64,000 bases of DNA, taken from assembly GCF_001426685.1 (NCBI RefSeq), contig NZ_LMFB01000012.1:116655-180654 (forward strand), given 5' to 3'. Shown here one piece after another: positions 18,131 to 27,200 of the stretch (within the stretch, counting starts at the first letter, position 1; every line of letters begins with the position of its first letter). This stretch comes from Rhizobium sp. Root483D2. Its GTDB lineage: Bacteria; Pseudomonadota; Alphaproteobacteria; Rhizobiales; Rhizobiaceae. Both the position numbers and the translations under genes were made by a program. The notes beneath the pieces are model-generated. The model saw only the letters and a list, made by a program, of their open reading frames with translations. It made no database searches and was not told where the DNA came from.

Positions 18131-19147
18131 ATGAGCCGCGACACGCTGAAGACCCTTTTCCATCCTTTCGAGACCGGCGTTGTCCCCGCACCCGGCGAAG
18201 GCGAGCGCGTGCTGTTTCTCGGCGCCGAGGCAGGCTACCGGCTGCCGTCTGAGTTTCTAGGCTCGATTACCGCCGTGCAGGCCTCAAAGCCGCTCTACAA
18301 GGCCCTGGAGGCCGCCAAGGCATCGGTTACGCCCCAGATCGAGGGCGACGACTATGATGTAGCACTCATTCTTTGCGGCAAGCACAAGGGCGAGAACGAG
18401 GACCGGATCGCCGAGGCGCTGAAGCGCGTCAAGGTCGGCGGCCTGATCGTCGTCGCCGGCGGCAAGGATGATGGCATCCAGTCGCTGCGCAAGCGCGTCA
18501 ACCAGCTGGGCTGGGGCGGCGACAGCCTGCCCAAATATCACGGCATCGCCTTCTGGTTCGGCCGTCCGGAAGATGCAGGCGACGTCATTGCCAAATTCTC
18601 CAAGAAACCGGTTCGGGTCGAAGGCCGTTTTGATGCTGCACCCGGCATGTTCTCGCATGAGCGCATCGATGCCGGGTCCGAACTGCTGGCCTCGCGCCTT
18701 CCCGACGACTTCAAAGGCCATGCCGCCGATTTTGGCGCCGGCTGGGGTTATCTGTCGGTGATGCTGGCCGAAAAGGCACCGAACCTGAAGGGGATCGATC
18801 TTTTCGAGGCCGATTATCATTCGCTGGAAGCTGCGCGTGCAAACCTGAAGGCCAATTGCCCCAACGTTCCCACCCGCTTCTTCTGGCAGGACCTGACGTC
18901 TGAAGAAACCCGCGACAAATACGACCTGATCGTCATGAACCCGCCGTTCCACGAAACCCAGGCTGCCGATCCGGCGCTGGGCGCTGCAATGATCAAGGCT
19001 GCCGCCAAGGCGTTGAAGATCGGCGGACGGCTGATGCTGGTTGCCAATCGCGGCCTGCCCTATGAAACGGTGATGCCCGAGACGTTCAAGGAATGGGGCG
19101 AAACCTGCCGCAACGCACGCTTCAAGGTGCTCTGGGGCAAGCGTTAA
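18131..19147 (+). CDS. RsmC-like class I SAM methyltransferase
   Basis: A 338-aa methyltransferase with the two-domain layout of RsmC/RlmG (16S or 23S rRNA guanine-N2 methylation). The N-terminal half is a degenerate methyltransferase fold. The C-terminal half carries the SAM site (AADFGAGWGYLSVMLAE) and the catalytic motif NPPFHE. Most likely it modifies 16S rRNA G1207, but the exact base cannot be told from sequence. TGAGGA lies before the ATG. Confidence 0.85.
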   Translation: MSRDTLKTLFHPFETGVVPAPGEGERVLFLGAEAGYRLPSEFLGSITAVQASKPLYKALEAAKASVTPQIEGDDYDVALILCGKHKGENEDRIAEALKRVKVGGLIVVAGGKDDGIQSLRKRVNQLGWGGDSLPKYHGIAFWFGRPEDAGDVIAKFSKKPVRVEGRFDAAPGMFSHERIDAGSELLASRLPDDFKGHAADFGAGWGYLSVMLAEKAPNLKGIDLFEADYHSLEAARANLKANCPNVPTRFFWQDLTSEETRDKYDLIVMNPPFHETQAADPALGAAMIKAAAKALKIGGRLMLVANRGLPYETVMPETFKEWGETCRNARFKVLWGKR

Positions 19148-19150
19148 AGA

Positions 19151-19185
19151 CTCGTACGATCAATGCGTCTCATGGATCGTACGAG
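19151..19185. terminator. Strong hairpin downstream of the RsmC-like gene
   Basis: A perfect 11-bp inverted repeat (CTCGTACGATC at 19151-19161, GATCGTACGAG at 19175-19185) can be extended inward by ATG/CAT. It begins 3 bases after the stop codon. No T-run follows immediately, so it may be a terminator or an mRNA-end stabiliser. Confidence 0.55.
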
Positions 19186-19289
19186 GCTCTCATCAGCATT
19201 TGCTTTTGCAATTGCTTTCTTGACGAAACGGGTACACCTTTAACTCCAGCGCTTGCGTGAGATCGCGCAAGCATCGATGGAGTGTGCCA

Positions 19290-19529
19290 ATGGTTTCTAG
19301 CTATGGACACCGCCCGCCCGTCAGTGAGGGCGTCGCCGAAGTCATCGTCAAGGATATCAAGAGCGGGGAAGGCAAGAGCGGTGCCTCGGAGGTGCCTCTG
19401 GCCTTCCAGACCGGCCGCACCCCGGTCGATCCCGCAATTCTCGGCAATACCCGCAAACAGATGATGATGTTCGCCACGTTTGCCGTGGCGGTTTTGGTGG
19501 TACTGCTGGTCGTCTGGTGGGCCGCCTGA
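19290..19529 (+). CDS. Small tail-anchored membrane protein
   Basis: A 79-aa protein of unknown function. The first 50 residues are soluble (MVSSYGHRPPVSEGVAEVIV) and the C-terminus is one membrane span (MMMFATFAVAVLVVLLVVWW). The ATG at 19290 has GGAG at 19279-19282. Its stop codon pairs with the stop of the convergent hicB inside a small 6-bp hairpin (19524-19540). Confidence 0.7.
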   Translation: MVSSYGHRPPVSEGVAEVIVKDIKSGEGKSGASEVPLAFQTGRTPVDPAILGNTRKQMMMFATFAVAVLVVLLVVWWAA

Positions 19530-19534
19530 TATCG

Positions 19535-19930
19535 TCAGGCCGCTTCGATTTCCTTGCGGGCACAGCTGGCCAGAAAGGCTGAGCGCGTCAGGCCCCGTTC
19601 GCGGGCGGCCATGTCGATGGCATCCAGCATGCCCTTTTCAAATGTGACATTGGCGCGCACGATCCGGGTGCTGTCCTCGATAAAGGGGACCCGCATCAGG
19701 AAGGCGCCCGCAGCCAATTCGCCGGAAACATCGTCCAGGCGCATGATCTCGTCATGCGAGGAGGGGACCGGCACGGGCTGGTCCTCGGCCCATAGCCGGA
19801 TTGCTTCCACCGCGTTTGCGGTCAAATCCTCTTCTTCATCGGCAGCGGAGAAAACGCCTGGAAGGTCTGGAAAGGTGACGCCATAGGCACTGTCTTTGTC
19901 TTTATGAACGAGAGCAATGAAGTGTTTCAT
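19535..19930 (-). CDS. HicB-family antitoxin
   Basis: A 131-aa protein. The N-terminus is the HicB partial RNase H fold (HKDKDSAYGVTFPDLPGVFS, AVEAIRLWAEDQ). The C-terminus is a ribbon-helix-helix DNA-binding segment (VTFEKGMLDAIDMAARERGL, TRSAFLASCAR). HicB normally neutralises the mRNA interferase HicA encoded just upstream, but no HicA gene is present here; only a 12-codon frame lies there. It may be an orphan regulator. The ATG at 19930 (MKHFIALV) fits the family better than the one at 19942. Confidence 0.85.
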   Translation of the reverse strand: MKHFIALVHKDKDSAYGVTFPDLPGVFSAADEEEDLTANAVEAIRLWAEDQPVPVPSSHDEIMRLDDVSGELAAGAFLMRVPFIEDSTRIVRANVTFEKGMLDAIDMAARERGLTRSAFLASCARKEIEAA

Positions 19931-19932
19931 GG

Positions 19933-19971
19933 TCAAATCCATCCGGCTTGTTTTGCAATGGCGCGTGTCAT
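19933..19971 (-). pseudogene. 12-codon frame, possible hicA remnant
   Basis: The peptide MTRAIAKQAGWI, preceded by a stop codon and ending 2 bases before the hicB start, occupies the place of the missing hicA toxin. The KQAGW stretch resembles the helix at one end of HicA proteins. It could equally be a chance or leader frame. The repeat element at 20027 begins 56 bases upstream. Confidence 0.25.
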
Positions 19972-20026
19972 TTAAATTCTTCCCTGACTGAAGAAAAGAA
20001 AAATGAGCCCTTAGTCAGGCCGCGAG

Positions 20027-20157
20027 CACCCCCCTCTGTCGGCGACACCGACATCTCCCCCTCAAGGGGGAGATTGACCGTTGGCTCTGCCGCCACAAGG
20101 AAAAAGAATAATCTCCCCCCTTGAGGGGGAGATGTCACGCAGTGACAGAGGGGGGTG
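20027..20157. repeat. Palindromic intergenic repeat element
   Basis: A 131-base element bounded by perfect 14-base inverted ends (CACCCCCCTCTGTC / GACAGAGGGGGGTG). Each half contains an ATCTCCCCC..GGGGGAGAT hairpin. Elements with this CCCCCTCTGTC core are scattered in intergenic regions of Rhizobiaceae. Part of the same motif recurs at 59385-59427. Confidence 0.8.
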
Positions 20158-20179
20158 AACCGGCTGGCACCCGGCAAAC

Positions 20180-22066
20180 CTACCCCTTCAAAGCCCGCTC
20201 GAACAGCCGCGAAAGCCGCTCGGCAAAGGCGCGGGGGTCTTGTGGCTTGTCGCCGTCGAGGACGCGGGCCTGGTCGAGCAGGAGCTGCACGGCATCGGTG
20301 CGGAATTCGTCGCTGCCACTGGCGGCCAGAGCTGAAATCAGGCCGTTCGTTGGGTTGATCTCAAGCACGGGCTTGGCGACCAAGTCCAGCCGGCCAGAGC
20401 CCTGCAGCAGCTTTTCCAGCTGGCGGTCATAGCCCTGTTCGGGCGCTACCAGGCAGACGGCGCTTTCCGTCAGGCGGTCGGATGCCCGCACGTCCGATAC
20501 AGCATCGCCGAGCGTTGTCTTGGCAAAGGCGATGAACCCGGTGACGGCTTCGGATGTCTCAGGCGTTGCCGCTGTCTCGCCATCGGCCGTGGGGACTTGC
20601 GTCAGGTCGGCGGCCCCTTGCGTGATCGACTTGAACGGCTTGCCTTCGAAATCGGGTGCGGCCGTCACCCATAAGCTATCGACGGAATCAGTGAGCAGCA
20701 GAACCTCAATGCCTCGAGCGCGAAAACCTTCGAGCTGCGGCGAGGCCTTCAGCCGGTCGAGATTGTCGCCCGTCAGGTAATAGATCGCCGCCTGCGCGTC
20801 CTTCATGTCCTTGACGTAATCGGCCAGCGACCGCGCCGCCTCATCGGATGTGGTGGTGCGGAAGCGTGACAGCGCGATCAGCTGTTCGCGGCGCTCGAAG
20901 TCGTCGTAAATGCCCTCTTTCAGCACGGCGCCGAACGCATCCCAGAGCTTGGCAAAGGCGTCCTTGTCGCTTTCGGCAAGCTTTTCGATGGCGCTCAGCA
21001 CGCGGTTGGTCAGCCCCTTGCGGATGGCGGCAAGGATCGGGCTTTCCTGGATCATCTCGCGAGAGACGTTGAGCGGCAGGTCGGACGTATCGACAAGGCC
21101 GCGCACGAAGCGCAGGTAGCGCGGCAGAAGCTCGGCATCGTCGGTGATGAAGACCCGCTTGACGTAAAGCTTCATGCGGCCCTTGGCGGAAGGGTCGAAC
21201 ATGTCCATCGGCTTGGATTCCGGCACGAAGGCAAGGCCGGTATATTCGTGGCGGCCTTCGGCGCGGAAATGCACGGTGAGCGCCGGTTCATCATACTGGC
21301 CGGAAACGCCGCGATAGAAATCGGCATAGTCTTCCTTGGTGATCTCACTGCGCGATTTCGTCCACAACGCCGTGCCATCGCCGATACGCTCGGCGTCATC
21401 GCCGGGCTTCTCGATCAGGTCGATCGGCACCGGCACATGGCCGGACTGGTCCTTGACGATCTTCTGGACGCTCCATTTGGACGTATAGCTCTTGGCATCG
21501 TCCATCAGGTGCAGCGTGATGCGGGTGCCGCGTGCCGGTGCGTCAGAGAGATCGGCCTCGGACACGGTGTAGCTTCCCTTGCCGTCAGACGACCAGACAT
21601 AGGCATGGGCGCTGCCGGCATGGCGCGAGACGACATCGACCTTGTCGGCCACCATGAAGGCGGAATAGAAGCCAACGCCGAACTGGCCGATCAGCTGTGC
21701 GCCTTCGCCGGCCTTGGCAGCCTCGACGCGCTCCATGAAGGCGCGCGTGCCGGAACGGGCGATGGTGCCGAGCGCCTCGACCATATCGTCACGGCTCATG
21801 CCGATGCCATTGTCCTCGACGACCAGCCTGTTGCTTTCGGCGTCAAGCGTCAGCGTGATGCGCGGTGTGGGGTCGTCATTGAGCAGTTCCGGCGCGCTGA
21901 TGGCCTCGTAGCGCAGCTTTTCGCAGGCATCAGCCGCGTTGGAGATCAGCTCGCGCAGGAACACGTCCTTGTCGGAATAGACCGAGTGAACCATGAGATG
22001 CAGCAGGCGCGCCACATCGGCTTCGAAGACGTGATTTTCAACGGGTTTTTCGGCGGCATCGCTCAT
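20180..22066 (-). CDS. htpG: Chaperone HtpG (bacterial Hsp90)
   Basis: ATP-dependent molecular chaperone, 628 aa, the normal length. The N-terminal GHKL ATPase site is complete: ELISNAADACEKLRYEA, VEDNGIGMSRDDM, GQFGVGFYSAFMVAD. The middle domain (YVKRVFITDDAELLPRYLRF) and the C-terminal dimerisation domain follow. GAGGA precedes the ATG at 22066. Confidence 0.97.
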   Translation of the reverse strand: MSDAAEKPVENHVFEADVARLLHLMVHSVYSDKDVFLRELISNAADACEKLRYEAISAPELLNDDPTPRITLTLDAESNRLVVEDNGIGMSRDDMVEALGTIARSGTRAFMERVEAAKAGEGAQLIGQFGVGFYSAFMVADKVDVVSRHAGSAHAYVWSSDGKGSYTVSEADLSDAPARGTRITLHLMDDAKSYTSKWSVQKIVKDQSGHVPVPIDLIEKPGDDAERIGDGTALWTKSRSEITKEDYADFYRGVSGQYDEPALTVHFRAEGRHEYTGLAFVPESKPMDMFDPSAKGRMKLYVKRVFITDDAELLPRYLRFVRGLVDTSDLPLNVSREMIQESPILAAIRKGLTNRVLSAIEKLAESDKDAFAKLWDAFGAVLKEGIYDDFERREQLIALSRFRTTTSDEAARSLADYVKDMKDAQAAIYYLTGDNLDRLKASPQLEGFRARGIEVLLLTDSVDSLWVTAAPDFEGKPFKSITQGAADLTQVPTADGETAATPETSEAVTGFIAFAKTTLGDAVSDVRASDRLTESAVCLVAPEQGYDRQLEKLLQGSGRLDLVAKPVLEINPTNGLISALAASGSDEFRTDAVQLLLDQARVLDGDKPQDPRAFAERLSRLFERALKG

Positions 22067-22167
22067 GCGTGTCTGTCCTCAGCGTGATTCTGGATGGTTT
22101 GCGCGCTCTGAACTGGCAAGTGCAGATGCAAAATTCAAGAGGCACGGAAAGGAAGGCGGCCCGGATG

Positions 22168-22974
22168 TTACTCCGCGTCCGCCGTGCGCAATGTATCGAG
22201 GGCCGGCATCGAGGTAATGTTATAGCCGGAGTCCACATAATGGATCTCGCCGGTAACGCCGCGCGACAGGCCGGAGAGCAGGTAGAGTGCCGAGCCGCCC
22301 ACATCCTCGATCGTCACCGTGCGGCGCATGGGCGAGTTCTTCTGCTGCCAGGACAGCATGGCGCGCGCATCGGAAATACCGGCACCGGCCAGCGTCCGGA
22401 TCGGGCCGGCCGAAATCGCGTTGACGCGGATGCCGCGTGCGCCGTAGTCGGCAGCGAGATAGCGCACGGAAGCCTCAAGGGCCGCCTTGGCCACGCCCAT
22501 GACATTGTAGTTCGGCATGACCCGCACGGAGCCGCCATAGGTAAGCGTCAGCATCGTGCCGCCATCGGTCATCAGTTCCGCCGCGCGCTTGGCGATCTCG
22601 GTGAAGGAGAAGCAGGAGATGACCATCGTGCGGCTGAAGTTTTCGCGCGACGTGTCGGCGTAGAGGCCCTTTAGCTCGTTCTTGTCAGAAAAGCCGATCG
22701 CATGAACGATAAAGTCGAGCTTGCCCCATTTTTCCTTGATGGTGGCAATGGCGCTATCGACGGAGGCGATATCTTCGACGTCGCAGGGAATGACCAGATC
22801 GGAGTTCACCTCGGCCGCCAGCGGCTTGACGCGCTTGCCGAGCGCTTCACCCTGATAGGTGAAGGCAAGTTCAGCGCCTTCAGCTGCAACCGCCTGCGCG
22901 ATGCCCCAGGCGATGGAGTGGCTGTTGGCGACCCCCATGATGAGGCCGCGCTTTCCGTTCATGATACCGGTCAT
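22168..22974 (-). CDS. fabI: Enoyl-ACP reductase (NADH)
   Basis: Last step of each fatty-acid elongation cycle; reduces trans-2-enoyl-ACP. The protein is 268 aa, an SDR-fold enzyme with FabI features: GLIMGVANSHSIAWGIAQAV for NAD binding and the active-site Tyr and Lys spaced six apart in PNYNVMGVAKAALEA. The start at 22974 is 4 bases after the fabB stop, so fabA-fabB-fabI form one operon. FabI is the target of triclosan-type inhibitors. Confidence 0.95.
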   Translation of the reverse strand: MTGIMNGKRGLIMGVANSHSIAWGIAQAVAAEGAELAFTYQGEALGKRVKPLAAEVNSDLVIPCDVEDIASVDSAIATIKEKWGKLDFIVHAIGFSDKNELKGLYADTSRENFSRTMVISCFSFTEIAKRAAELMTDGGTMLTLTYGGSVRVMPNYNVMGVAKAALEASVRYLAADYGARGIRVNAISAGPIRTLAGAGISDARAMLSWQQKNSPMRRTVTIEDVGGSALYLLSGLSRGVTGEIHYVDSGYNITSMPALDTLRTADAE

Positions 22975-22978
22975 GGGT

Positions 22979-24202
22979 TTATCCGTTGTGGCGCTGGAAA
23001 ACGAGCGTGGCATTGGTGCCGCCGAAGCCGAAGGAGTTCGACAGGACGGTATCGATCTTGGCATTGTCGATGCGCTTGCGCACGATCGGCACGCCGTCGA
23101 ATTCCGGGTCCAGTTCGGTGATATGGGCGCTTTCGCCGATGAAGCCGGCCTGCATCATCAACAGGCCGTAGATCGATTCCTGCACGCCGGCAGCGCCCAG
23201 TGAATGGCCGGTCAGCGACTTGGTCGACTGGATATGCGGGATCTTGTTGCCGAAGACTTCGCGGATTGCGCCGATTTCCTTGGAATCGCCAACAGGCGTC
23301 GAGGTGCCGTGCGTGTTGATGTAATCGACCTCGCCCTTCACCGTTGCCAGCGCCTGGCGCATGCAGCGCACAGCGCCTTCGCCGGACGGAGCCACCATGT
23401 CGTAACCGTCGGATGTCGCGCCATAGCCGGTGATTTCGGCATAGATCTTGGCGCCGCGGGCTTTCGCATGTTCCAGCTCTTCCAGAACCAGCACGCCGGC
23501 GCCGCCAGCGATGACGAAGCCGTCGCGGGAAATGTCATAGGCGCGCGAGGCGGTCGACGGCGTATCGTTATATTTGGAGGACATGGCGCCCATGGCGTCG
23601 AACAGGTTCGACATGGTCCAGTCGAGGTCTTCGTGGCCACCGGCAAACATCACGTCCTGCTTGCCCCACTGGATCATCTCCATGGCATTGCCGATGCAAT
23701 GGGCCGAGGTCGAGCAGGCCGACGAGATCGAGTAGTTGACGCCGTGGATCTTGAACCAGGTGGCAAGCGTCGCCGATGCGGTCGAGGACATCGCCTTGGG
23801 CACGGCAAACGGGCCGATGCGCTTGGGGCTGTTGTTCTTCAGCGTGATCTCGGCGGCATCGATCAGCGTGCGGGTGGACGGACCGCCCGAACCCATGATG
23901 ATGCCGGTACGCTCATTGCCGCCGATATCCTTGTCTTCAAGACCGGAATCGGCGATGGCCTGCTTCATCGCAACGTGGTTCCAGGTGCCGCCCTGCGACA
24001 GGAAACGCGCGGCGCGGCGATCGACGAGATCGGTCGTGTCGAGATTGGGTGCACCCCAGACCTGGCATTTGAAGCCATGCTCGGCAAAATCGTTGGAAAA
24101 CGAAATGCCGGATTTTGCTTCACGCAGCGACGCGGTGACTTCCTGCGCATCGTTTCCGATCGAGGAAACAATGCCCAGACCCGTAACAACAACCCGTCTC
24201 AT
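22979..24202 (-). CDS. fabB: 3-oxoacyl-ACP synthase I
   Basis: Condensing enzyme needed for unsaturated fatty-acid elongation, 407 aa. The catalytic Cys163 is in [14 protein letters not shown] and the two His residues are in [11 protein letters not shown] and [12 protein letters not shown]. The ATG at 24202 ([14 protein letters not shown]) is the family start. It follows fabA by 46 bases and precedes fabI by 4. Confidence 0.96.
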   Translation of the reverse strand: MRRVVVTGLGIVSSIGNDAQEVTASLREAKSGISFSNDFAEHGFKCQVWGAPNLDTTDLVDRRAARFLSQGGTWNHVAMKQAIADSGLEDKDIGGNERTGIIMGSGGPSTRTLIDAAEITLKNNSPKRIGPFAVPKAMSSTASATLATWFKIHGVNYSISSACSTSAHCIGNAMEMIQWGKQDVMFAGGHEDLDWTMSNLFDAMGAMSSKYNDTPSTASRAYDISRDGFVIAGGAGVLVLEELEHAKARGAKIYAEITGYGATSDGYDMVAPSGEGAVRCMRQALATVKGEVDYINTHGTSTPVGDSKEIGAIREVFGNKIPHIQSTKSLTGHSLGAAGVQESIYGLLMMQAGFIGESAHITELDPEFDGVPIVRKRIDNAKIDTVLSNSFGFGGTNATLVFQRHNG

Positions 24203-24248
24203 GTTGATGACCTCTTCTTTAATCTCGCTGAGTGCGGCAATGCGCGGT

Positions 24249-24764
24249 TCAGGCAGCTTTTTCTTTCGACAGGCCGACACGCAGGTCGGTCGCCTGATAG
24301 ATGGTTTCGCCATCGGCCTTCAGCCAGCCGTCGGCCGTGCCGAGCACAAGGCGGCCACGCATGACGCGCTTGAAGTCGATCCCATATTCGAGAAGCTTGG
24401 TGTCCGGGCGGATCATGCCCTTGAATTTCACTTCGCCGGTGGAAAGCGCCATGCCGCGGCCGGGTTCGCCCAGCCAGCCGAGGAAGAAGCCCGTCAGCTG
24501 CCACATACCGTCAAGACCCAGGCAGCCCGGCATGATCGGATTGCCCTGGAAGTGGCAGGGAAAATACCAGTCGTCGGGACGCACGTCATATTCCGCGCGG
24601 ATATAGCCCTTGTCGAAGGCGCCACCGGTTTCGGAAATATCGGTGATGCGATGAACCATCAGCATCGGGGGCAGGGGCAGCTGGGCATTACCCGGGCCAA
24701 ACAGTTCGCCGCGACCGCATTTCAGGATCTCTTCATAATTGAAGCTGGATTGTCTGGTCGTCAT
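24249..24764 (-). CDS. fabA: 3-hydroxydecanoyl-ACP dehydratase/isomerase
   Basis: Introduces the cis double bond into growing fatty acids at C10, the branch point to unsaturated fatty acids. The protein is 171 aa with catalytic His71 ([12 protein letters not shown]) and Asp85 (LGLDGMWQL). First gene of the fabA-fabB-fabI operon, divergent from irr, the standard layout in Rhizobiales. Confidence 0.96.
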   Translation of the reverse strand: MTTRQSSFNYEEILKCGRGELFGPGNAQLPLPPMLMVHRITDISETGGAFDKGYIRAEYDVRPDDWYFPCHFQGNPIMPGCLGLDGMWQLTGFFLGWLGEPGRGMALSTGEVKFKGMIRPDTKLLEYGIDFKRVMRGRLVLGTADGWLKADGETIYQATDLRVGLSKEKAA

Positions 24765-25084
24765 GAACTGTCGTTTCCCCGCTACATCCGTTTTTGGTTG
24801 ACTTGGTTTAGAGCAAGATAGGGACGAATTGAAGCTCCGGCATGACCCAAGCGCGTCGTTTCGCATATTCCTGTCTGGCCAAGCACAAGGCCTATTTCCG
24901 CCGTCGCATACATGATGGCTGCTGCAACAGCCAGAGATAATTGCCTTTTGCCCCAAGAATCAGGCGGTTTTTACCGTCTGGATGCCTTGAGGGAGCTTGC
25001 TTACTATTGAAAGCATTCTCGGCAAAAGTTATATCGGCTCTGTAAGACTGTTCTGCAATAGCTTGGAAATCTGGATCCGTCCGT
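24765..25084. promoter_or_regulatory. Divergent fabA / irr promoter region
   Basis: These 320 bases hold no gene. A small hairpin (CAGGCGGT/ACCGTCTG, one mismatch) is at 24961-24980. TTGAAAGCATTCTC at 25007-25020 resembles a degenerate iron control element, the Irr-binding motif (core A-G-A-A-N2-A-T-T-C-T). If real, irr may regulate itself. Promoter hexamers cannot be assigned confidently. Confidence 0.35.
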
Positions 25085-25504
25085 ATGACGACTGCCATCG
25101 AAATCTGTTCGGAAGAACGTTTGCGCCGCTCCGGTCTGAGGCCGACGCGTCAGCGCATGGCGCTTGCCGACCTGATTTTTGCCAAGGGTGATCGCCACCT
25201 CACCGTCGAGGAGCTGCATGAAGAAGCAGTGACGGCGGGTGTCCCGGTGTCGCTGGCAACCGTTTACAACACGCTGCACCAGTTTACCGAAGCCGGCATG
25301 ATCCGTGTTCTGGCCGTCGAAAGCGCCAAGACCTATTTCGACACCAATGTGTCGGATCATCATCATTTCTTTGTCGAGGGCCACAACGAAGTGCTCGATA
25401 TTCCGGTCAGCAGCCTGACGATCGGCAATCTGCCGGAACCGCCGGAAGGCATGGAAATCGCCCATGTCGACGTCATCATCCGCCTGCGCCCCAAGCGCGG
25501 CTAA
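25085..25504 (+). CDS. irr: Irr, Fur-family iron response regulator
   Basis: Heme-sensing global iron regulator of Rhizobiales, 139 aa. The winged-helix part (SGLRPTRQRMALADLIF ... VSLATVYNTLHQFTEAGMIR) and the histidine cluster DHHHFFVEGHNE (His92-94) that binds heme or metal are visible. The cysteine-containing heme regulatory motif of Bradyrhizobium Irr is absent, as usual in Rhizobium and Agrobacterium. Irr acts when iron is low and is degraded or inactivated by heme. Confidence 0.93.
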   Translation: MTTAIEICSEERLRRSGLRPTRQRMALADLIFAKGDRHLTVEELHEEAVTAGVPVSLATVYNTLHQFTEAGMIRVLAVESAKTYFDTNVSDHHHFFVEGHNEVLDIPVSSLTIGNLPEPPEGMEIAHVDVIIRLRPKRG

Positions 25505-25536
25505 GCCTCTTCTTATATTATTTCATTGATGACGTT

Positions 25537-26172
25537 CTACATGACGTCGTCGGGATGACGGCCGGGCCGTGGATCGCCGGTTGGCAGCGTCCAGCCATAT
25601 TTCAATGCGCCGCCGCGCACCGCAAAGGCCGTTGCAACGCCGAGAGTGGAAGCGATCAGCAGCGATGCCCCGAGCCATGTCGCAGCCGTGAACACGGCTG
25701 AACCGGCCAGTGCTGCGGTCACGTAGATTTCCGGACGCAGCAGCACCGAGGGCTCGCCTGCCAAAAGGTCGCGCAAAATACCGCCGAAGGTCGCCGTCAG
25801 CATGCCGGTGACCAGCGCCACGATCGGTGAACCGGTTGCGGCAAACCCCTTGGCAGCCCCCATGACGCTATAGGCCGAAAGCCCGATGGCATCGAGCCAG
25901 ACCAGGAACTTGTAGCGCGATTCCATCATATGGGCCGAGAAGAATACCAGAAGCCCCATGCCGCCGCAGACCAGAAGGTAGATCGGATTGGTGACCCAGA
26001 AGACCGGGGTCGCCCCAAGAATGACGTCGCGCAGCGTGCCGCCACCGATACCGGTGACGGCGGCGAGAAAGATATAGCCGATAATATCCAGCTGTTTGCG
26101 CGAGGCCGCCAGCGCGCCGGTCGCTGCAAAGACTGCGACGCCCGCGTAATCGAGAATTTCCAGGATCGGCAT
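25537..26172 (-). CDS. TRIC-type (UPF0126) cation channel protein
   Basis: Inner membrane protein of 211 aa made of two repeats of three spans, each with a glycine-rich signature (GIGGGTLRDVILG and TFGGILRDLLAG), the hallmark of prokaryotic TRIC channels. These are trimeric potassium/cation channels. The ATG at 26172 (MPILEILDYAGVAVFA) has a GGGGG ribosome site. Convergent with irr. Confidence 0.88.
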   Translation of the reverse strand: MPILEILDYAGVAVFAATGALAASRKQLDIIGYIFLAAVTGIGGGTLRDVILGATPVFWVTNPIYLLVCGGMGLLVFFSAHMMESRYKFLVWLDAIGLSAYSVMGAAKGFAATGSPIVALVTGMLTATFGGILRDLLAGEPSVLLRPEIYVTAALAGSAVFTAATWLGASLLIASTLGVATAFAVRGGALKYGWTLPTGDPRPGRHPDDVM

Positions 26173-26264
26173 TTTTCCCCCCGCCAGAAAATCAAGCCAG
26201 ACGTTCGAGACGGACCACAATGGCGCGCGCGCGTCAACGGCAGGTCTCGAAGCGCTGATATCAG

Positions 26265-27053
26265 CTATTGCGGAAAGAGCACATGTGTGCGGCCGCTGAT
26301 GAAATAGGCGAGAAGCCCAGTCCATTCGCGCATCGCCGTCGTCGTCAGCTGCGCGTTCAGGGAGGGCTGGCTGAAGTCGGGGCCAAGCGCCGCATCGCCG
26401 CTGGTGCGGTAATCAACGGGCCATGGCGTCACGTCTATACCGAGCTTGCGAAACAATCCCACCGATCGCGGCATATGGAAGGCCGAGGTGATCAGGGCGC
26501 AGTTCGATAACCCGTTTTCCTCCAGCAGCTGTTTTGTATTGGCGGCATTCTCAAAGGTGGTGCGCGACGTCGCTTCGCGAATCAGCCGTTCAGGGGCAAT
26601 GCCGAAGGTGGAAAAGAATATTTCCGATGTCTTTGCATCGCCGTCATATTGCCCGCTGAACGATCCATCGCCGCCCGAGACCAGAATGCGCGCCGATGGA
26701 TGAGCCTGCGCAAGCCTCAGCCCTTCGACGAACCGGTCGCCCGCCTGGTTGAGCTCGATGCCGCCCCGCCGGGCAATCACCTCGTTTTCAAAGGCTCCGC
26801 CCAGGATGATGATGCAGGAGAGATCGGAAGGCAGGCTGGCAGGCCTCGGGATACGGTTTTCCAGCGCCTGCAGCGCCACGGTGCCGGTGCTGGTGAACAG
26901 GGTCAGAAAAAGCAGGATGACGGCGAGCCCCGACAGGAACCGGTTCAGGCTTTTCAAACCGGCGGCAGCAAAGAGAAAGCTCAAGACAAGCAGAACGAAG
27001 ATCAGCGATAAAGGCTGGGCAAGCAGCCAGAACAGTTTTGATGCGAGAAACAT
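26265..27053 (-). CDS. YdcF/ElyC family envelope protein (DUF218)
   Basis: A 262-aa protein with two N-terminal membrane spans (FWLLAQPLSLIFVLLVLSFL; FLSGLAVILLFLTLFTST) and a DUF218 domain: CIIILGGAF, ILVSGGDG, TSRTTFENAANTKQLL and ITSAFHMPRSVGLFRK. E. coli ElyC in this family supports peptidoglycan precursor metabolism. The ATG at 27053 is chosen; an in-frame TTG at 27077 is possible. Upstream of the TRIC gene on the same strand with a 92-base gap. Confidence 0.85.
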   Translation of the reverse strand: MFLASKLFWLLAQPLSLIFVLLVLSFLFAAAGLKSLNRFLSGLAVILLFLTLFTSTGTVALQALENRIPRPASLPSDLSCIIILGGAFENEVIARRGGIELNQAGDRFVEGLRLAQAHPSARILVSGGDGSFSGQYDGDAKTSEIFFSTFGIAPERLIREATSRTTFENAANTKQLLEENGLSNCALITSAFHMPRSVGLFRKLGIDVTPWPVDYRTSGDAALGPDFSQPSLNAQLTTTAMREWTGLLAYFISGRTHVLFPQ

Positions 27054-27200
27054 GAGGTCTGCTACCGTCTCTTCCAAGGGGGAAATGTTTGCGAAATGAG
27101 CCTAGCAGCCTGAGGTAATGTTGGCCAATATGGCCGGATAGGGGTAGAAAAGGCCGGGACAGATCATCCGCCCCGAGCCCTTATGACCGGCGGTAAGGCC

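Noticed and set aside
20027-20157. Insertion sequence or CRISPR array
   Set aside because: No transposase frame and no regularly spaced repeats; it is one inverted element.
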